The position numbers were made by a program, and so were the translations under genes. From Gemmatimonadota bacterium (lineage in GTDB: Bacteria; Gemmatimonadota; Gemmatimonadetes; Gemmatimonadales; Gemmatimonadaceae): 64,000 nt of DNA. The notes beneath the pieces were generated by a model. The model worked only from the letters and a program-made list of their open reading frames with translations. It was not told where the DNA came from and ran no database searches. Below, piece by piece: positions 16,318 to 23,468 of this stretch. The stretch lies in contig JADJNZ010000006.1 of NCBI GenBank assembly GCA_016714015.1, forward strand, positions 248,001 through 312,000. The letters run 5' to 3'. The number at the start of each line of letters is the position of its first letter. Within the stretch, counting starts at the first letter, position 1.

Positions 16318-16623
16318 ATGACGCTTCCCATCGGCACGACCCGCATTCGTCACCTGGCATCCGGGCTCGTGCTCGCGCGCACGGTCGCCGACGCGCGCGA
16401 ACTCGCCGCCACCCATCCGGCCGAGTACGCCATCGAGCGCGACCCCGCCGCGCGCAGCATCCCCGAACGGCTGGAGGCGATGGGCGAGCCCGCCCTCCGC
16501 GCCTTCGCCATCGCGCACAAGGTCCCCGCGCCCGCCGCGGCTCCGGCGAAGCACGTCATCGCCCAACTGACGCCGTGCATCGAGCGCGGCGAGATCACCC
16601 TCCCGCTCCCCGAGGCTGCCTAA
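16318..16623 (+). CDS. Small hypothetical protein of the element
   Basis: A 101-residue protein with ATG 16318 and TGAGGA about 9 bases upstream. It starts MTLPIGTTRIRHLASGLVLA, followed by an Ala/Arg-rich helical segment (TVADARELAATHPAEYAIER) and a Pro/Ala linker. No signal peptide or membrane segment. The stop overlaps the next ATG (TAATG). Function unknown. Confidence 0.55.
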   Translation: MTLPIGTTRIRHLASGLVLARTVADARELAATHPAEYAIERDPAARSIPERLEAMGEPALRAFAIAHKVPAPAAAPAKHVIAQLTPCIERGEITLPLPEAA

Positions 16624-17309
16624 TGCGCGCGCTCGTCATCCGTACCAACACTGAGGCCGCGGCCAAGCGCATCGGCAAGCGCCGCGACGAGATCGCGGCG
16701 ATCACCGCCGACGCGGGCCTCACCGACGAGGGCAAGGCGAAGCGCCTCGGCCCGCTCGTGCAGGGCATCCGGGAGGAGGTCGCCGCGGTCCGCGAGCTGC
16801 AACACGGCCTCATGTCGGGCGCGTACGCCGAGCTCGAGCGGCATCGCCCCGCGGCCGAGCATCGGCGCGCCGCCCTCAAGGACCCCGCGCGCGCGGTCGC
16901 GCTGGCGCAGCTCGCGGACCGGCTCTCCGACGCGGAACTCGTCGCCATCGCGACGGACGCGGCGAACCCCGACGCGCCCGACAGCGTGCTCGCCTACGCC
17001 CTCCGGCACATGGCGAGTGACCGACTCAACCGGATGGACGAGACGACCCGCGCGGACCTGCACCGGACGCTCGCGACGGTCGCGACCACGCCCGCGACGG
17101 CGAAAGCGGTGTCGGACTTCATCGCCGCGCGTATCGAGATGGACCGCTTCGAGCAGCTCGCGGACCCCGCGCACGGGGCGGCGACCCTCACGCGCGCACG
17201 CGAGGCCCGCACGGTCGACCTGGGCGACGGACCGCGCACGCTGACGGACGACGAGATCGCGGCGCACTACGCGCGGCTCAATCTGCCCGTGACGCCCAAG
17301 GCCGCGTGA
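16623..17309 (+). CDS. Helical hypothetical protein of the element
   Basis: A 228-residue protein rich in Ala, Arg, Asp and Glu, mostly helical and probably partly coiled-coil (AKRIGKRRDEIAAITADAGL, IREEVAAVRELQHGLM). The C-terminal end has DGPRTLTDDEIAAHYARLNL. The start overlaps the previous stop (TAATG at 16621-16625). No catalytic motif or known family. Its length and helical character would suit a scaffolding, capsid-size-redirecting or DNA-bridging role, but that is only a guess. Confidence 0.55.
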   Translation: MRALVIRTNTEAAAKRIGKRRDEIAAITADAGLTDEGKAKRLGPLVQGIREEVAAVRELQHGLMSGAYAELERHRPAAEHRRAALKDPARAVALAQLADRLSDAELVAIATDAANPDAPDSVLAYALRHMASDRLNRMDETTRADLHRTLATVATTPATAKAVSDFIAARIEMDRFEQLADPAHGAATLTRAREARTVDLGDGPRTLTDDEIAAHYARLNLPVTPKAA

Positions 17310-17346
17310 TGGCCGGCGCGCCTTCCCCTCTCACCGGAGCACCTGC

Positions 17347-17577
17347 ATGACGCACACCCGCTATCTGCTGGTCGCGACGAACTCCTCCAACGCCAACGCC
17401 GCAGGACTCGCCGCGGGGGATGTGATCGCCGTCCCCATCGGTGGGGGCGAAGCCGTGACCCTGCGGCACGCCGGAAGTGCGCCGCCGCTCGGCCTGCGCG
17501 CGCGCCTCGAATCCGAGGGCGCGCTCATCCCCCTCGCGACGATTCGCGGGGGGCGGAGCGGGGTCGGCGGGCGCTGA
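17347..17577 (+). CDS. Small hypothetical protein, last gene of the element
   Basis: A 76-residue protein with ATG 17347 and GGAG about 7 bases before it. It reads MTHTRYLLVATNSSNANAAG, then LAAGDVIAVPIGGGEAVTL, suggesting a small beta-rich fold. No family recognised. It is followed by a terminator and the right arm-type sites. Confidence 0.5.
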   Translation: MTHTRYLLVATNSSNANAAGLAAGDVIAVPIGGGEAVTLRHAGSAPPLGLRARLESEGALIPLATIRGGRSGVGGR

Positions 17578-17636
17578 CGCGGTGCGATTCACCGGCCGCA
17601 CGCCGGCGCCGCGGGGCATCCGAACTCCCCTCCCAA

Positions 17637-17655
17637 TGCTTACCATGTGCTTACT
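17637..17655 (+). repeat. Candidate integrase arm-type sites, right pair
   Basis: GCTTACC at 17638-17644 and GCTTACT at 17649-17655 are 11 bp apart, with the sequence TGCTTACCATGTGCTTACT. This matches the left pair at 10353-10371 in word, spacing and orientation, and lies about 62 bp inside the right att repeat. Confidence 0.6.
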
Positions 17656-17660
17656 ACGCG

Positions 17661-17696
17661 CGAAGCGGGGCACCCCGTTAGGAGTGCCCCGCTTCG
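17661..17696. terminator. Terminator at the right end of the element
   Basis: CGAAGCGGGGCA (17661-17672) pairs perfectly with TGCCCCGCTTCG (17685-17696), with a 12-base loop. It would stop rightward transcription from the element before the oppositely directed tRNA-Gln, and leftward tRNA transcription from entering the element. Confidence 0.75.
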
Positions 17697-17717
17697 TGTA
17701 TCTCACTGTGATTCCTA

Positions 17718-17767
17718 CAGTTGCCCGTCCTGGAATCGAACCAGGAACCTTCTGATCCAGAGTCAGA
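17718..17767. repeat. Right att site inside tRNA-Gln
   Basis: A 50-bp direct repeat identical to 10197-10246. It spans the tRNA-Gln anticodon loop to the discriminator base plus CAG. Recombination between the two copies would release a 7521-bp circle and leave one intact tRNA gene. Confidence 0.93.
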
Positions 17768-17793
17768 CGCTCTGCCAGTTGAGCTAACGGGCA
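17721..17793 (-). tRNA. tRNA-Gln(CTG)
   Basis: A complete 73-base cloverleaf on the reverse strand. Acceptor arms TGCCCGT and ACGGGCA pair fully, the D stem is GCTC/GAGC, the anticodon stem TCTGA/TCAGA encloses loop CTCTGGA with anticodon CTG (17760-17758), and the T arm is CCTGG-TTCGATT-CCAGG. Discriminator is A; CCA is not encoded. Its 3' half is the attachment site of the integrated element. Confidence 0.95.
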
Positions 17794-17918
17794 TCGACCC
17801 CGCGTTGCCGTGGGGAACAATGAAATTATCGGCGGACCACCCCTCCGGGCAACCCCTCGGGACCAGCGGGTATCCTTTGGTCCGGCATCGACTTGCGGCT
17901 CGGCGCTAGTTTTCGGCC

Positions 17919-18443
17919 ATGACCAGCGACCTCTCGTACCCGATCGGCCGGTTCGATCGCCCCGGCCCGAGCACCGCGGCCGACCGTGCGGCCCGGATGG
18001 ACACCCTCGCCGCCCTCCCGGCGAACCTCCGCGGCGCGGTCCGCGGACTCTCGGACGCCCAGCTCGACACCCCGTACCGCCCCGGCGGCTGGACCGTGCG
18101 GCAACTGGTGCATCATGTCGCCGACTCGCATATGAACGGCTACACGCGCGTGAAGCTGGCGCTCACCGAGGAGAACCCGGTGATCAAGCCGTACGCGGAG
18201 GCCGAGTGGGCGAAGCTGCCCGACTCGCACTTGCCGGTGGAGCTCTCGCTCTCGATCCTCGATGCGGTGCACGCGCGCCTCGACGCGATTCTGCGCAGCC
18301 TCACTCCCGAGCAGTGGGCGCGCCCCTTCCTGCACCCCGCTGGCGGCCCGCAGACGATCGACATCTGGGCCGCGCTCTACGCCTGGCACAGCCGCCACCA
18401 CACGGCGCACGTCACCGCACTGCGCGAACGCCATGGCTGGTGA
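17919..18443 (+). CDS. YfiT-like DinB-family thiol transferase
   Basis: A 174-residue four-helix DinB-fold protein. It starts with the YfiT signature YPIGRFDRPG and has the three-histidine metal site of the family: His in QLVHHVADSH and two in the C-terminal WHSRHHTAH. YfiT/BstA relatives transfer bacillithiol or a similar low-molecular-weight thiol to electrophiles; whether this host makes bacillithiol is not shown here. It is transcribed alone. A hairpin at 18499-18526 probably ends the transcript. Confidence 0.85.
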   Translation: MTSDLSYPIGRFDRPGPSTAADRAARMDTLAALPANLRGAVRGLSDAQLDTPYRPGGWTVRQLVHHVADSHMNGYTRVKLALTEENPVIKPYAEAEWAKLPDSHLPVELSLSILDAVHARLDAILRSLTPEQWARPFLHPAGGPQTIDIWAALYAWHSRHHTAHVTALRERHGW

Positions 18444-18498
18444 GGCGAGCAGGCCACTTTCCGCTTTCTTCCTTCGACCTGCATCCCGAAAATGTCAA

Positions 18499-18526
18499 AC
18501 GCCGCAGACCCGAAGGCCTGCGGCGT
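18499..18526. terminator. Hairpin between the YfiT gene and tRNA-Ala
   Basis: ACGCCGCAG (18499-18507) pairs with CTGCGGCGT (18518-18526) around a 10-base loop. It lies downstream of the rightward YfiT gene and of the leftward tRNA-Ala, so it can serve both. Confidence 0.6.
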
Positions 18527-18639
18527 CATCAAAGCTGGTCTCGCGCGGGGAGTCGCCACGCACGTCGTCATTGGAACTGTACGTCCTACCGAACGACGGC
18601 GGGCAGATCACCCAGTCGCGAACCAGCGAAACTTCTATA

Positions 18640-18712
18640 TGGAGCTGAGGGGGATCGAACCCCTGACCTCTGCAGTGCGATTGCAGCGCTCTCCCAGCTG
18701 AGCTACAGCCCC
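18640..18712 (-). tRNA. tRNA-Ala(CGC)
   Basis: A complete 73-base cloverleaf. The acceptor arms are GGGGCTG and CAGCTCC; the pairing includes one G-T pair. The D stem is GCTC/GAGC, the anticodon stem CTGCA/TGCAG with loop ATCGCAC gives anticodon CGC, and the T arm is AGGGG-TTCGATC-CCCCT. Discriminator A, no encoded CCA. It has no truncated copy nearby. Confidence 0.95.
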
Positions 18713-18888
18713 GCATCGCGTTCCGGCAGACTTCCGATCCCGGTCCTGCCTCACATACCCGGGACGACCCAGAAAGGTTCCGGTCACGCATACGGCCCCG
18801 CCGATGGGTCTTGGCGGGGCCGCCGATTCGGGGAACCTAGTCGACGGGGGAACCGGGCGCCACCCCCCTCGTTCATCAGTATCGGACG

Positions 18889-20307
18889 ATGCCAGCGAAA
18901 CTCCACCCCCTCACCTCGGACCACGTCCGCGACCAGCTCGCCCTGCGCGCGGTCACGGCCAATGGCGTGCGGACCCAGCCCGAGGGCGACTACGTCCTCT
19001 ATTGGATGCAGTCCACGCACCGCTTCGAGGAGAACTGGGCGCTCCGCCAGGCCATCCTCCACGCCGACCGCCTCGGCAAGCCGCTGCTCGTGCACCAGGG
19101 ACTCGACCCCACCTACGAGCACGCGAACGACCGCATCCATACGGTGATCCTCGAGAACGCGCGCGCCCTCCATCGCCGCGCCGCCGACCTCGGCTTCTCC
19201 TACCAGTTCGCCCTGCGCCGCCGCCGCGGCGACGACCGCCGCGTGGTCGACCGTCTCGCCGCGCGTGCGGCGCTCGTCGTGACCGACCGCTTCCCCACCG
19301 CCGGCATCGCCGAGCGCACCGCGCGCTTCGTCGAGCGCGCCCCGTGCCGCGTGGACCTCGTCGAGTCGCACGGCATCGTGCCGTCGGGCGCGTTCGTGAA
19401 GGAGGAGTACGCCGCGCGCACCATCCGTCCGAAGATCGCGAAGGTCCTCGACCTCGCGCTCGAGCCGGTCGAGGAACGTCCCGCCGCGCGCGCCCTGCCG
19501 GACAGCGTCTGGCGCTCGCTCGACGTCGATCGCGTGGACTTCCGCCGCTTCGACGTCGCCGCCGAGGTCGCGCGCTGCGAGATCGACCACACCGTGCCGC
19601 CCGTGCCCTTCGCGAGCGGACTCGACGGCGCCCGCGCGCGACTGACGGACTTCATCGCCGATGCCCTGCCCGACTACGCCGAGCGGCGCAACGAGCCCGC
19701 CGACGTGCGCGGCTCGTCGCGCCTCTCGCCCTGGCTCCACTTCGGGCAGATCAGCGCCGGCGAGGTGCTCCGCACCGTGCGCGCCGCCGGGCACGCCGAG
19801 AGCGCGCGGAAGTTCGAGGACGAGCTCGTGACCTGGCGCGAGCTCGCGCTCAACTTCTGCCTGCGCAACCCCGAGTTTCGGAAGCTCAAGGGGCTCCCCG
19901 ACTGGGTGCACCGGACGATGGCGGCGCACAAGGACGACCCGCGCGAGGCGATCTACACCCGCGAGCAGCTCGAGCGCGGCGAGACGCACGACGAGCTCTG
20001 GAACGCCGCGCAGCGCGAGCTCGTCCGCACCGGGCACATGCACAACGTCGTGCGGATGCTGTGGGGCAAGTCGGTGATGCTCTGGACGGCGCGCTACAAG
20101 CACGCACTCGAGCATCTCATCCACCTGAACGACAAGTGGGCGCTCGACGGTCGCGACCCGTCGAGCTACGGCGGCATCCAATGGTGCTTCGGGAAGTTCG
20201 ACCGCCCCTGGTTCGACAAGCCGGTCTTCGGGCTCATGCGGCCGATGAGTCTCGCGCGGGCGCGGGAGAAGTTCGATGCGGAGGCCTACATCCGGATGCA
20301 GCGTTGA
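18889..20307 (+). CDS. phr: Class II deoxyribodipyrimidine photolyase
   Basis: A 472-residue photolyase that repairs UV-induced cyclobutane pyrimidine dimers using blue light and FAD. The N-terminal Rossmann domain begins GDYVLYWMQSTHRFEENWAL, typical of class II. The FAD-binding region includes SRLSPWLHFGQISAGEVL, EDELVTWRELALNFC, HDELWNAAQRELVRTGHMHN and WGKSVMLWT. Near the C-terminus YGGIQWCFGKFDRPW matches the conserved class II end. Length is normal for the class. ATG 18889 is the first start in frame. No regulator is near. The start of the next gene lies 16 bp downstream, so they may share a transcript. Confidence 0.93.
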   Translation: MPAKLHPLTSDHVRDQLALRAVTANGVRTQPEGDYVLYWMQSTHRFEENWALRQAILHADRLGKPLLVHQGLDPTYEHANDRIHTVILENARALHRRAADLGFSYQFALRRRRGDDRRVVDRLAARAALVVTDRFPTAGIAERTARFVERAPCRVDLVESHGIVPSGAFVKEEYAARTIRPKIAKVLDLALEPVEERPAARALPDSVWRSLDVDRVDFRRFDVAAEVARCEIDHTVPPVPFASGLDGARARLTDFIADALPDYAERRNEPADVRGSSRLSPWLHFGQISAGEVLRTVRAAGHAESARKFEDELVTWRELALNFCLRNPEFRKLKGLPDWVHRTMAAHKDDPREAIYTREQLERGETHDELWNAAQRELVRTGHMHNVVRMLWGKSVMLWTARYKHALEHLIHLNDKWALDGRDPSSYGGIQWCFGKFDRPWFDKPVFGLMRPMSLARAREKFDAEAYIRMQR

Positions 20308-20323
20308 CCCGTATATTCCGCGC

Positions 20324-21592
20324 ATGACGCTCGACAGGCGCGGCATGCTCGGGGCGCTCGGCGGACTCGCCGCGCTGAGGGTCCTCCCCGGCGGCGAGAT
20401 CGATCCCGCCGTCCCGTCCGGCGCCTCGATGCCGCAGCCCGGGGCCGCGTTCCCACGCCGCGCCGACTTCGCGATCGGGCCCGCGACGACGTACCTCAAC
20501 GCCGCGTACACGCATCCCATCCCGCGCGTCTCGTCCGAGGCCGCGCGTGTCGCCGCCGAGCGGCGCGCCGCGGCGCTCCCCGCCGAGCCGGGCCGCGCGT
20601 CGCCCAAGCAGCTCTTCGCGCGCCTCATCAACGCCAAGCCGAGCGAGATCGCGCACGTGTCGAGCACGAGCGCCGGCGAGAACCTCGTGATGCGCGCACT
20701 CGGACTCGACCATCGCTTCGACGGCAACGTCGTGACCGACGGCCTCCACTTCGAGGGCGCGTTGATGCACCTCGACACGTTGAAGCGGAAGGGACTCGAC
20801 GTGCGCATCGCGCGGCCGACGGACGACGGGCGCGTCGAGCTCCGGGACCTCGCGCGGCTCATCGACCGGCGGACGCGCCTCGTGCAGGTCTCCGCCGCCG
20901 CGATGTACAACGGCTTCCGTCATGACCTGAGGGCCATCGCCGACCTCGCGCACGCGCAGGGCGCGCTCGTGTACGTCGATCTCGTGCACCTCGCCGGCGC
21001 CGAGCCCTTCGACGTCGCCGCGAGCGGGATCGACTTCGCCGCCTGCTCGAGCTTCAAGTGGCTGATGGGCGACTTCGGACTCGGCTTCCTCTACGCGCGC
21101 GAATCGGCATGGGACCGCATCGAACGCCCGGTGGTCGGCTACTACCAGGCCGCCGAGATCGACCAGCACGTCCCGCCGTTCCTCCCCGCGGGCGCGCATG
21201 ATCCCGTCGTGTACGCGTTCGCCCGCAGCGCGGCCGGCCTCTTCGAGATGGGGGCGCTCACCGGGATGGCCGAGGTGGGGGTCGCGCTGCTCGCGCGGTC
21301 GCTGGAGTACGTGATGGCGCTCGGCCCCGACCGCATCCGGACCCACCGCGTGCCGATGATCCGCCGGTTGCAGGCCGAGATGCCGCGCCTCGGGTTCCGG
21401 TCGATGACCCCCGCCGACTCGACCGCCGGGAACGTGACCTTCGCGCGGCGCGGCGTGGGCGCGAGCGACGTACCCAGGCGCCTCGCCGCCGCGGGCGTCG
21501 AGGTGCGCATCGCGGCCGACTGGCTGCGCGTGTCGCCGTCCGTCTACAACGACCTCGCCGACATCGACCGATTGCTCGAGGCCCTCGCATGA
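20324..21592 (+). CDS. Class V aminotransferase-fold PLP enzyme with Tat-like leader
   Basis: A 422-residue fold-type I PLP protein of the class V (isopenicillin N epimerase/cysteine desulfurase-like) group. PLP-site features are SSTSAGENLVMRAL near residue 105, VYVDLVHLAGAEP (the Asp contacts the PLP nitrogen) and CSSFKWLMGDFGLGFLY, whose Lys should bind PLP. The N-terminus has a twin-Arg leader (DRRGMLGALGGLAAL), so the enzyme may be exported folded. The reaction is not predictable from sequence. ATG 20324 is preferred over an in-frame start 48 bases upstream inside the photolyase gene. Its stop overlaps the dehydratase start (ATGA). Confidence 0.8.
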   Translation: MTLDRRGMLGALGGLAALRVLPGGEIDPAVPSGASMPQPGAAFPRRADFAIGPATTYLNAAYTHPIPRVSSEAARVAAERRAAALPAEPGRASPKQLFARLINAKPSEIAHVSSTSAGENLVMRALGLDHRFDGNVVTDGLHFEGALMHLDTLKRKGLDVRIARPTDDGRVELRDLARLIDRRTRLVQVSAAAMYNGFRHDLRAIADLAHAQGALVYVDLVHLAGAEPFDVAASGIDFAACSSFKWLMGDFGLGFLYARESAWDRIERPVVGYYQAAEIDQHVPPFLPAGAHDPVVYAFARSAAGLFEMGALTGMAEVGVALLARSLEYVMALGPDRIRTHRVPMIRRLQAEMPRLGFRSMTPADSTAGNVTFARRGVGASDVPRRLAAAGVEVRIAADWLRVSPSVYNDLADIDRLLEALA

Positions 21593-22584
21593 CGTCCATC
21601 CTGCCGACGCCGGCCGAGGTGCGCGCGGCCGCGGCTCGCATCGCATCGCACGTGGTGCGAACGCCACTGATCCCGTCTCCCGGTCTCTCCGCGATCGCGG
21701 GCGGCGAGGTGCTGCTCAAGCTGGAGTGCGAGCAGCACGGTGGATCGTTCAAGCTCCGCGGCGCACTGAACGCGCTGCTGTCACTCACTCCCGCCGAGCG
21801 GGCGCGCGGCGTCGTCGCGAGTTCCGCCGGCAATCATGGGATCGGCGTGGCGATGGCGGCGGAGCTGCTGCACGTCCCGGCGACGATCTTCGTGCCGACG
21901 ACCGCGCCGGCGGTGAAGCGAGAGAAGATCGCGGCGCACGGCGCGCGCGTGGACGCGTCGTGCGCCAGCTACGATGCGGCCGAGTCGGCGGCGCGCGCGC
22001 ATGCGTCGGCGACCGGTGCGACGTTCGTGAGTCCCTGCACCGGTCGCGCGTTGCTCGCCGGCGCGGGCACGGTGGCTGCCGAGATCCTCGATGACCTACC
22101 GAGTGCCGGGACGATCGTCGTGTGCGTGGGCGGCGGCGGGCTGGCCGGCGGGGTCGGCGGCTACGTGCGCGGGACCGCGCCGGGTGTGCGGATCCTCGGC
22201 GCGCAGGCGTTGCGCACCAACGCGATGACGCTCGCGTTGCGGTCCGGTCATCCAACGGACATCTCCGACCTGCCGACGCTCGCCGATGGTCTCGCGGGGC
22301 TCGTGGATGCGGAGATGCTGGCGCAGGGTCAGGCGTCGCTGGACGGGATCGCGACGGTGGACGAGGACGACTTGATCGAGGCGATCGTGTGGCAGCACCG
22401 CGAGCACGGGCTGACGGTCGAGGGTTCGGGCGCGGCCGGGGTGGCGGCGTTGCGGTCCGGCGCGCTGCGTCCGCAGGCGTTCCCCGTCGTGATCGTTGTG
22501 AGCGGTCGGAACATCGATGCGGAGCGGTGGCGTGGTCTGGTGGGCGGAACGCCGGGCGCCCGGGATTCGGAGCATGACGGGTGA
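21589..22584 (+). CDS. Serine/threonine dehydratase-like PLP enzyme
   Basis: A 331-residue fold-type II PLP enzyme. The PLP lysine is in GGSFKLRGALNAL, the asparagine loop is SSAGNHGIGVAMAA, and the phosphate-binding glycine loop is CVGGGGLAGGVGGY. No C-terminal ACT-like regulatory domain, so it is a short catabolic type (threonine, serine or a related hydroxy amino acid). The ATG overlaps the previous TGA and the two PLP genes form one unit; they may act in sequence on an amino acid. A paralogue is at 35757. Confidence 0.87.
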   Translation: MTSILPTPAEVRAAAARIASHVVRTPLIPSPGLSAIAGGEVLLKLECEQHGGSFKLRGALNALLSLTPAERARGVVASSAGNHGIGVAMAAELLHVPATIFVPTTAPAVKREKIAAHGARVDASCASYDAAESAARAHASATGATFVSPCTGRALLAGAGTVAAEILDDLPSAGTIVVCVGGGGLAGGVGGYVRGTAPGVRILGAQALRTNAMTLALRSGHPTDISDLPTLADGLAGLVDAEMLAQGQASLDGIATVDEDDLIEAIVWQHREHGLTVEGSGAAGVAALRSGALRPQAFPVVIVVSGRNIDAERWRGLVGGTPGARDSEHDG

Positions 22585-23170
22585 GGGGATGGGCGCGGAG
22601 CGATGCCCTGTGGTGCGAGATCCTTGAGGACGTGCGCCGGATTCGGCGCGTGACCCTCGCCATGCTCGCATTCGCCCCCGCGACCTGCGATGGTGCCGCG
22701 CCATCCGAGATCGCCGTCGTACCGGGCGCCACGTTGCCCGCTCCTGCCTTCCAGTCGGCGGGCGACACGCGCCACAGTTCAGCTTCGTGGAGCGCGGATC
22801 GGCGATGCGCTCTGGCCGCGTGACCGAGATGTGGGCACTCGTGTGGCGGCGCGATGCAGGGCCCTCGCTTCCGATCCAGACGCAGTACGGCGTTCCAGCG
22901 CAGGGCTACCGGGAGGCGAGGTCCGCCGAAGCCCTCGAACCCGGGGAGTATCGAGCGCGCGCGAAGAGCGTCGAGCAGCAGACCGTGCTGGAGTTCGCCA
23001 TCGCAGCTCTGGGGCGCGTCACTCCGCATCGCCGGGGAGAGGGCTCGTCGTCGGCACGGTGACCGAGGTCGGCGGTGACCTAGCGCCCGACGCACGGCCG
23101 CGTCTTATTGAAGCGTCCACGGCAGAGGCACAACGTCGGCCTGACACCGGACCTTCTCTCGAGGAAGCTC
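22585..23170 (+). pseudogene. Probable decayed or frameshifted small lipoprotein-like gene
   Basis: This stretch has no intact convincing gene. From GTG 22650 one frame reads VTLAMLAFAPATCDGAAPSE, a short lipoprotein-like leader, and ends at 22823. Another frame from about 22775 then reads FSFVERGSAM, ALVWRRDAGPSLPIQTQYGV and EALEPGEYRARAKSVEQQT to a stop at 23062. The two halves look like one protein split by a frameshift near 22770. The downstream sequence to 23170 shows nothing else. A sequencing indel is also possible. Confidence 0.35.
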
Positions 23171-23407
23171 ATGATCACGCTGCGCGACAAGGACCGCGGG
23201 ACTGCGATCGGCACCATCTCCGAGGGCGACGTCGCGCTGCTGCGGCATGCGCTCGAGGAGGAGTCACGCGAGGACCGCGACTATTACCTCACCGCGGACA
23301 CGATCGACCTGCTCGAGGCGAAGGGGGGCACGGTCGAGTTCATCACCTTGCTGCGTTCCGCGCTCGGAGCGAAAGAGGGTATCGAGGTGGAGTGGGGCCG
23401 TTCCTAG
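23171..23407 (+). CDS. Small conserved-looking hypothetical protein
   Basis: A 78-residue soluble protein with ATG 23171 and GAGGAAG just before it. It starts MITLRDKDRGTAIGTISEGD, then EEESREDRDYYLTADTIDLL and GTVEFITLLRSALG, and ends in an acidic tail. The pattern suggests a compact alpha/beta fold, but I do not recognise a family. Convergent with the M1 peptidase gene. Confidence 0.65.
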   Translation: MITLRDKDRGTAIGTISEGDVALLRHALEEESREDRDYYLTADTIDLLEAKGGTVEFITLLRSALGAKEGIEVEWGRS

Positions 23408-23468
23408 CGTGCGATCCGCCAGACGGCGGCCGGCCGAGTCAACGGATCCGGCTCAACCGACTCGGTCG

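Larger units (their letters stand above)
10197..17767. mobile_element. tRNA-Gln integrative element (satellite-like genomic island)
   Basis: The element is bounded by a perfect 50-bp direct repeat at 10197-10246 and 17718-17767. The right copy is the 3' half of an intact tRNA-Gln; the left copy is a truncated tRNA. The unit between repeats is 7521 bp. In order it encodes a tyrosine integrase, a zinc-ribbon protein, a Panacea antitoxin and candidate toxin, a leftward repressor, an AlpA-like regulator, a replication-initiator-like protein, a small paralogue of that protein's C-terminal domain, and three more small genes. No terminase, capsid, portal, tail, lysis or conjugation gene is visible. 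The layout resembles phage-inducible islands and P4-like satellites, but that is inference. Integrase lies beside the truncated tRNA copy, not the intact one. Confidence 0.9.

Noticed and set aside
10197..17767. Complete prophage or conjugative element
   Set aside because: No terminase, portal, capsid, tail, lysis, relaxase or type IV secretion gene can be recognised in 7.5 kb.
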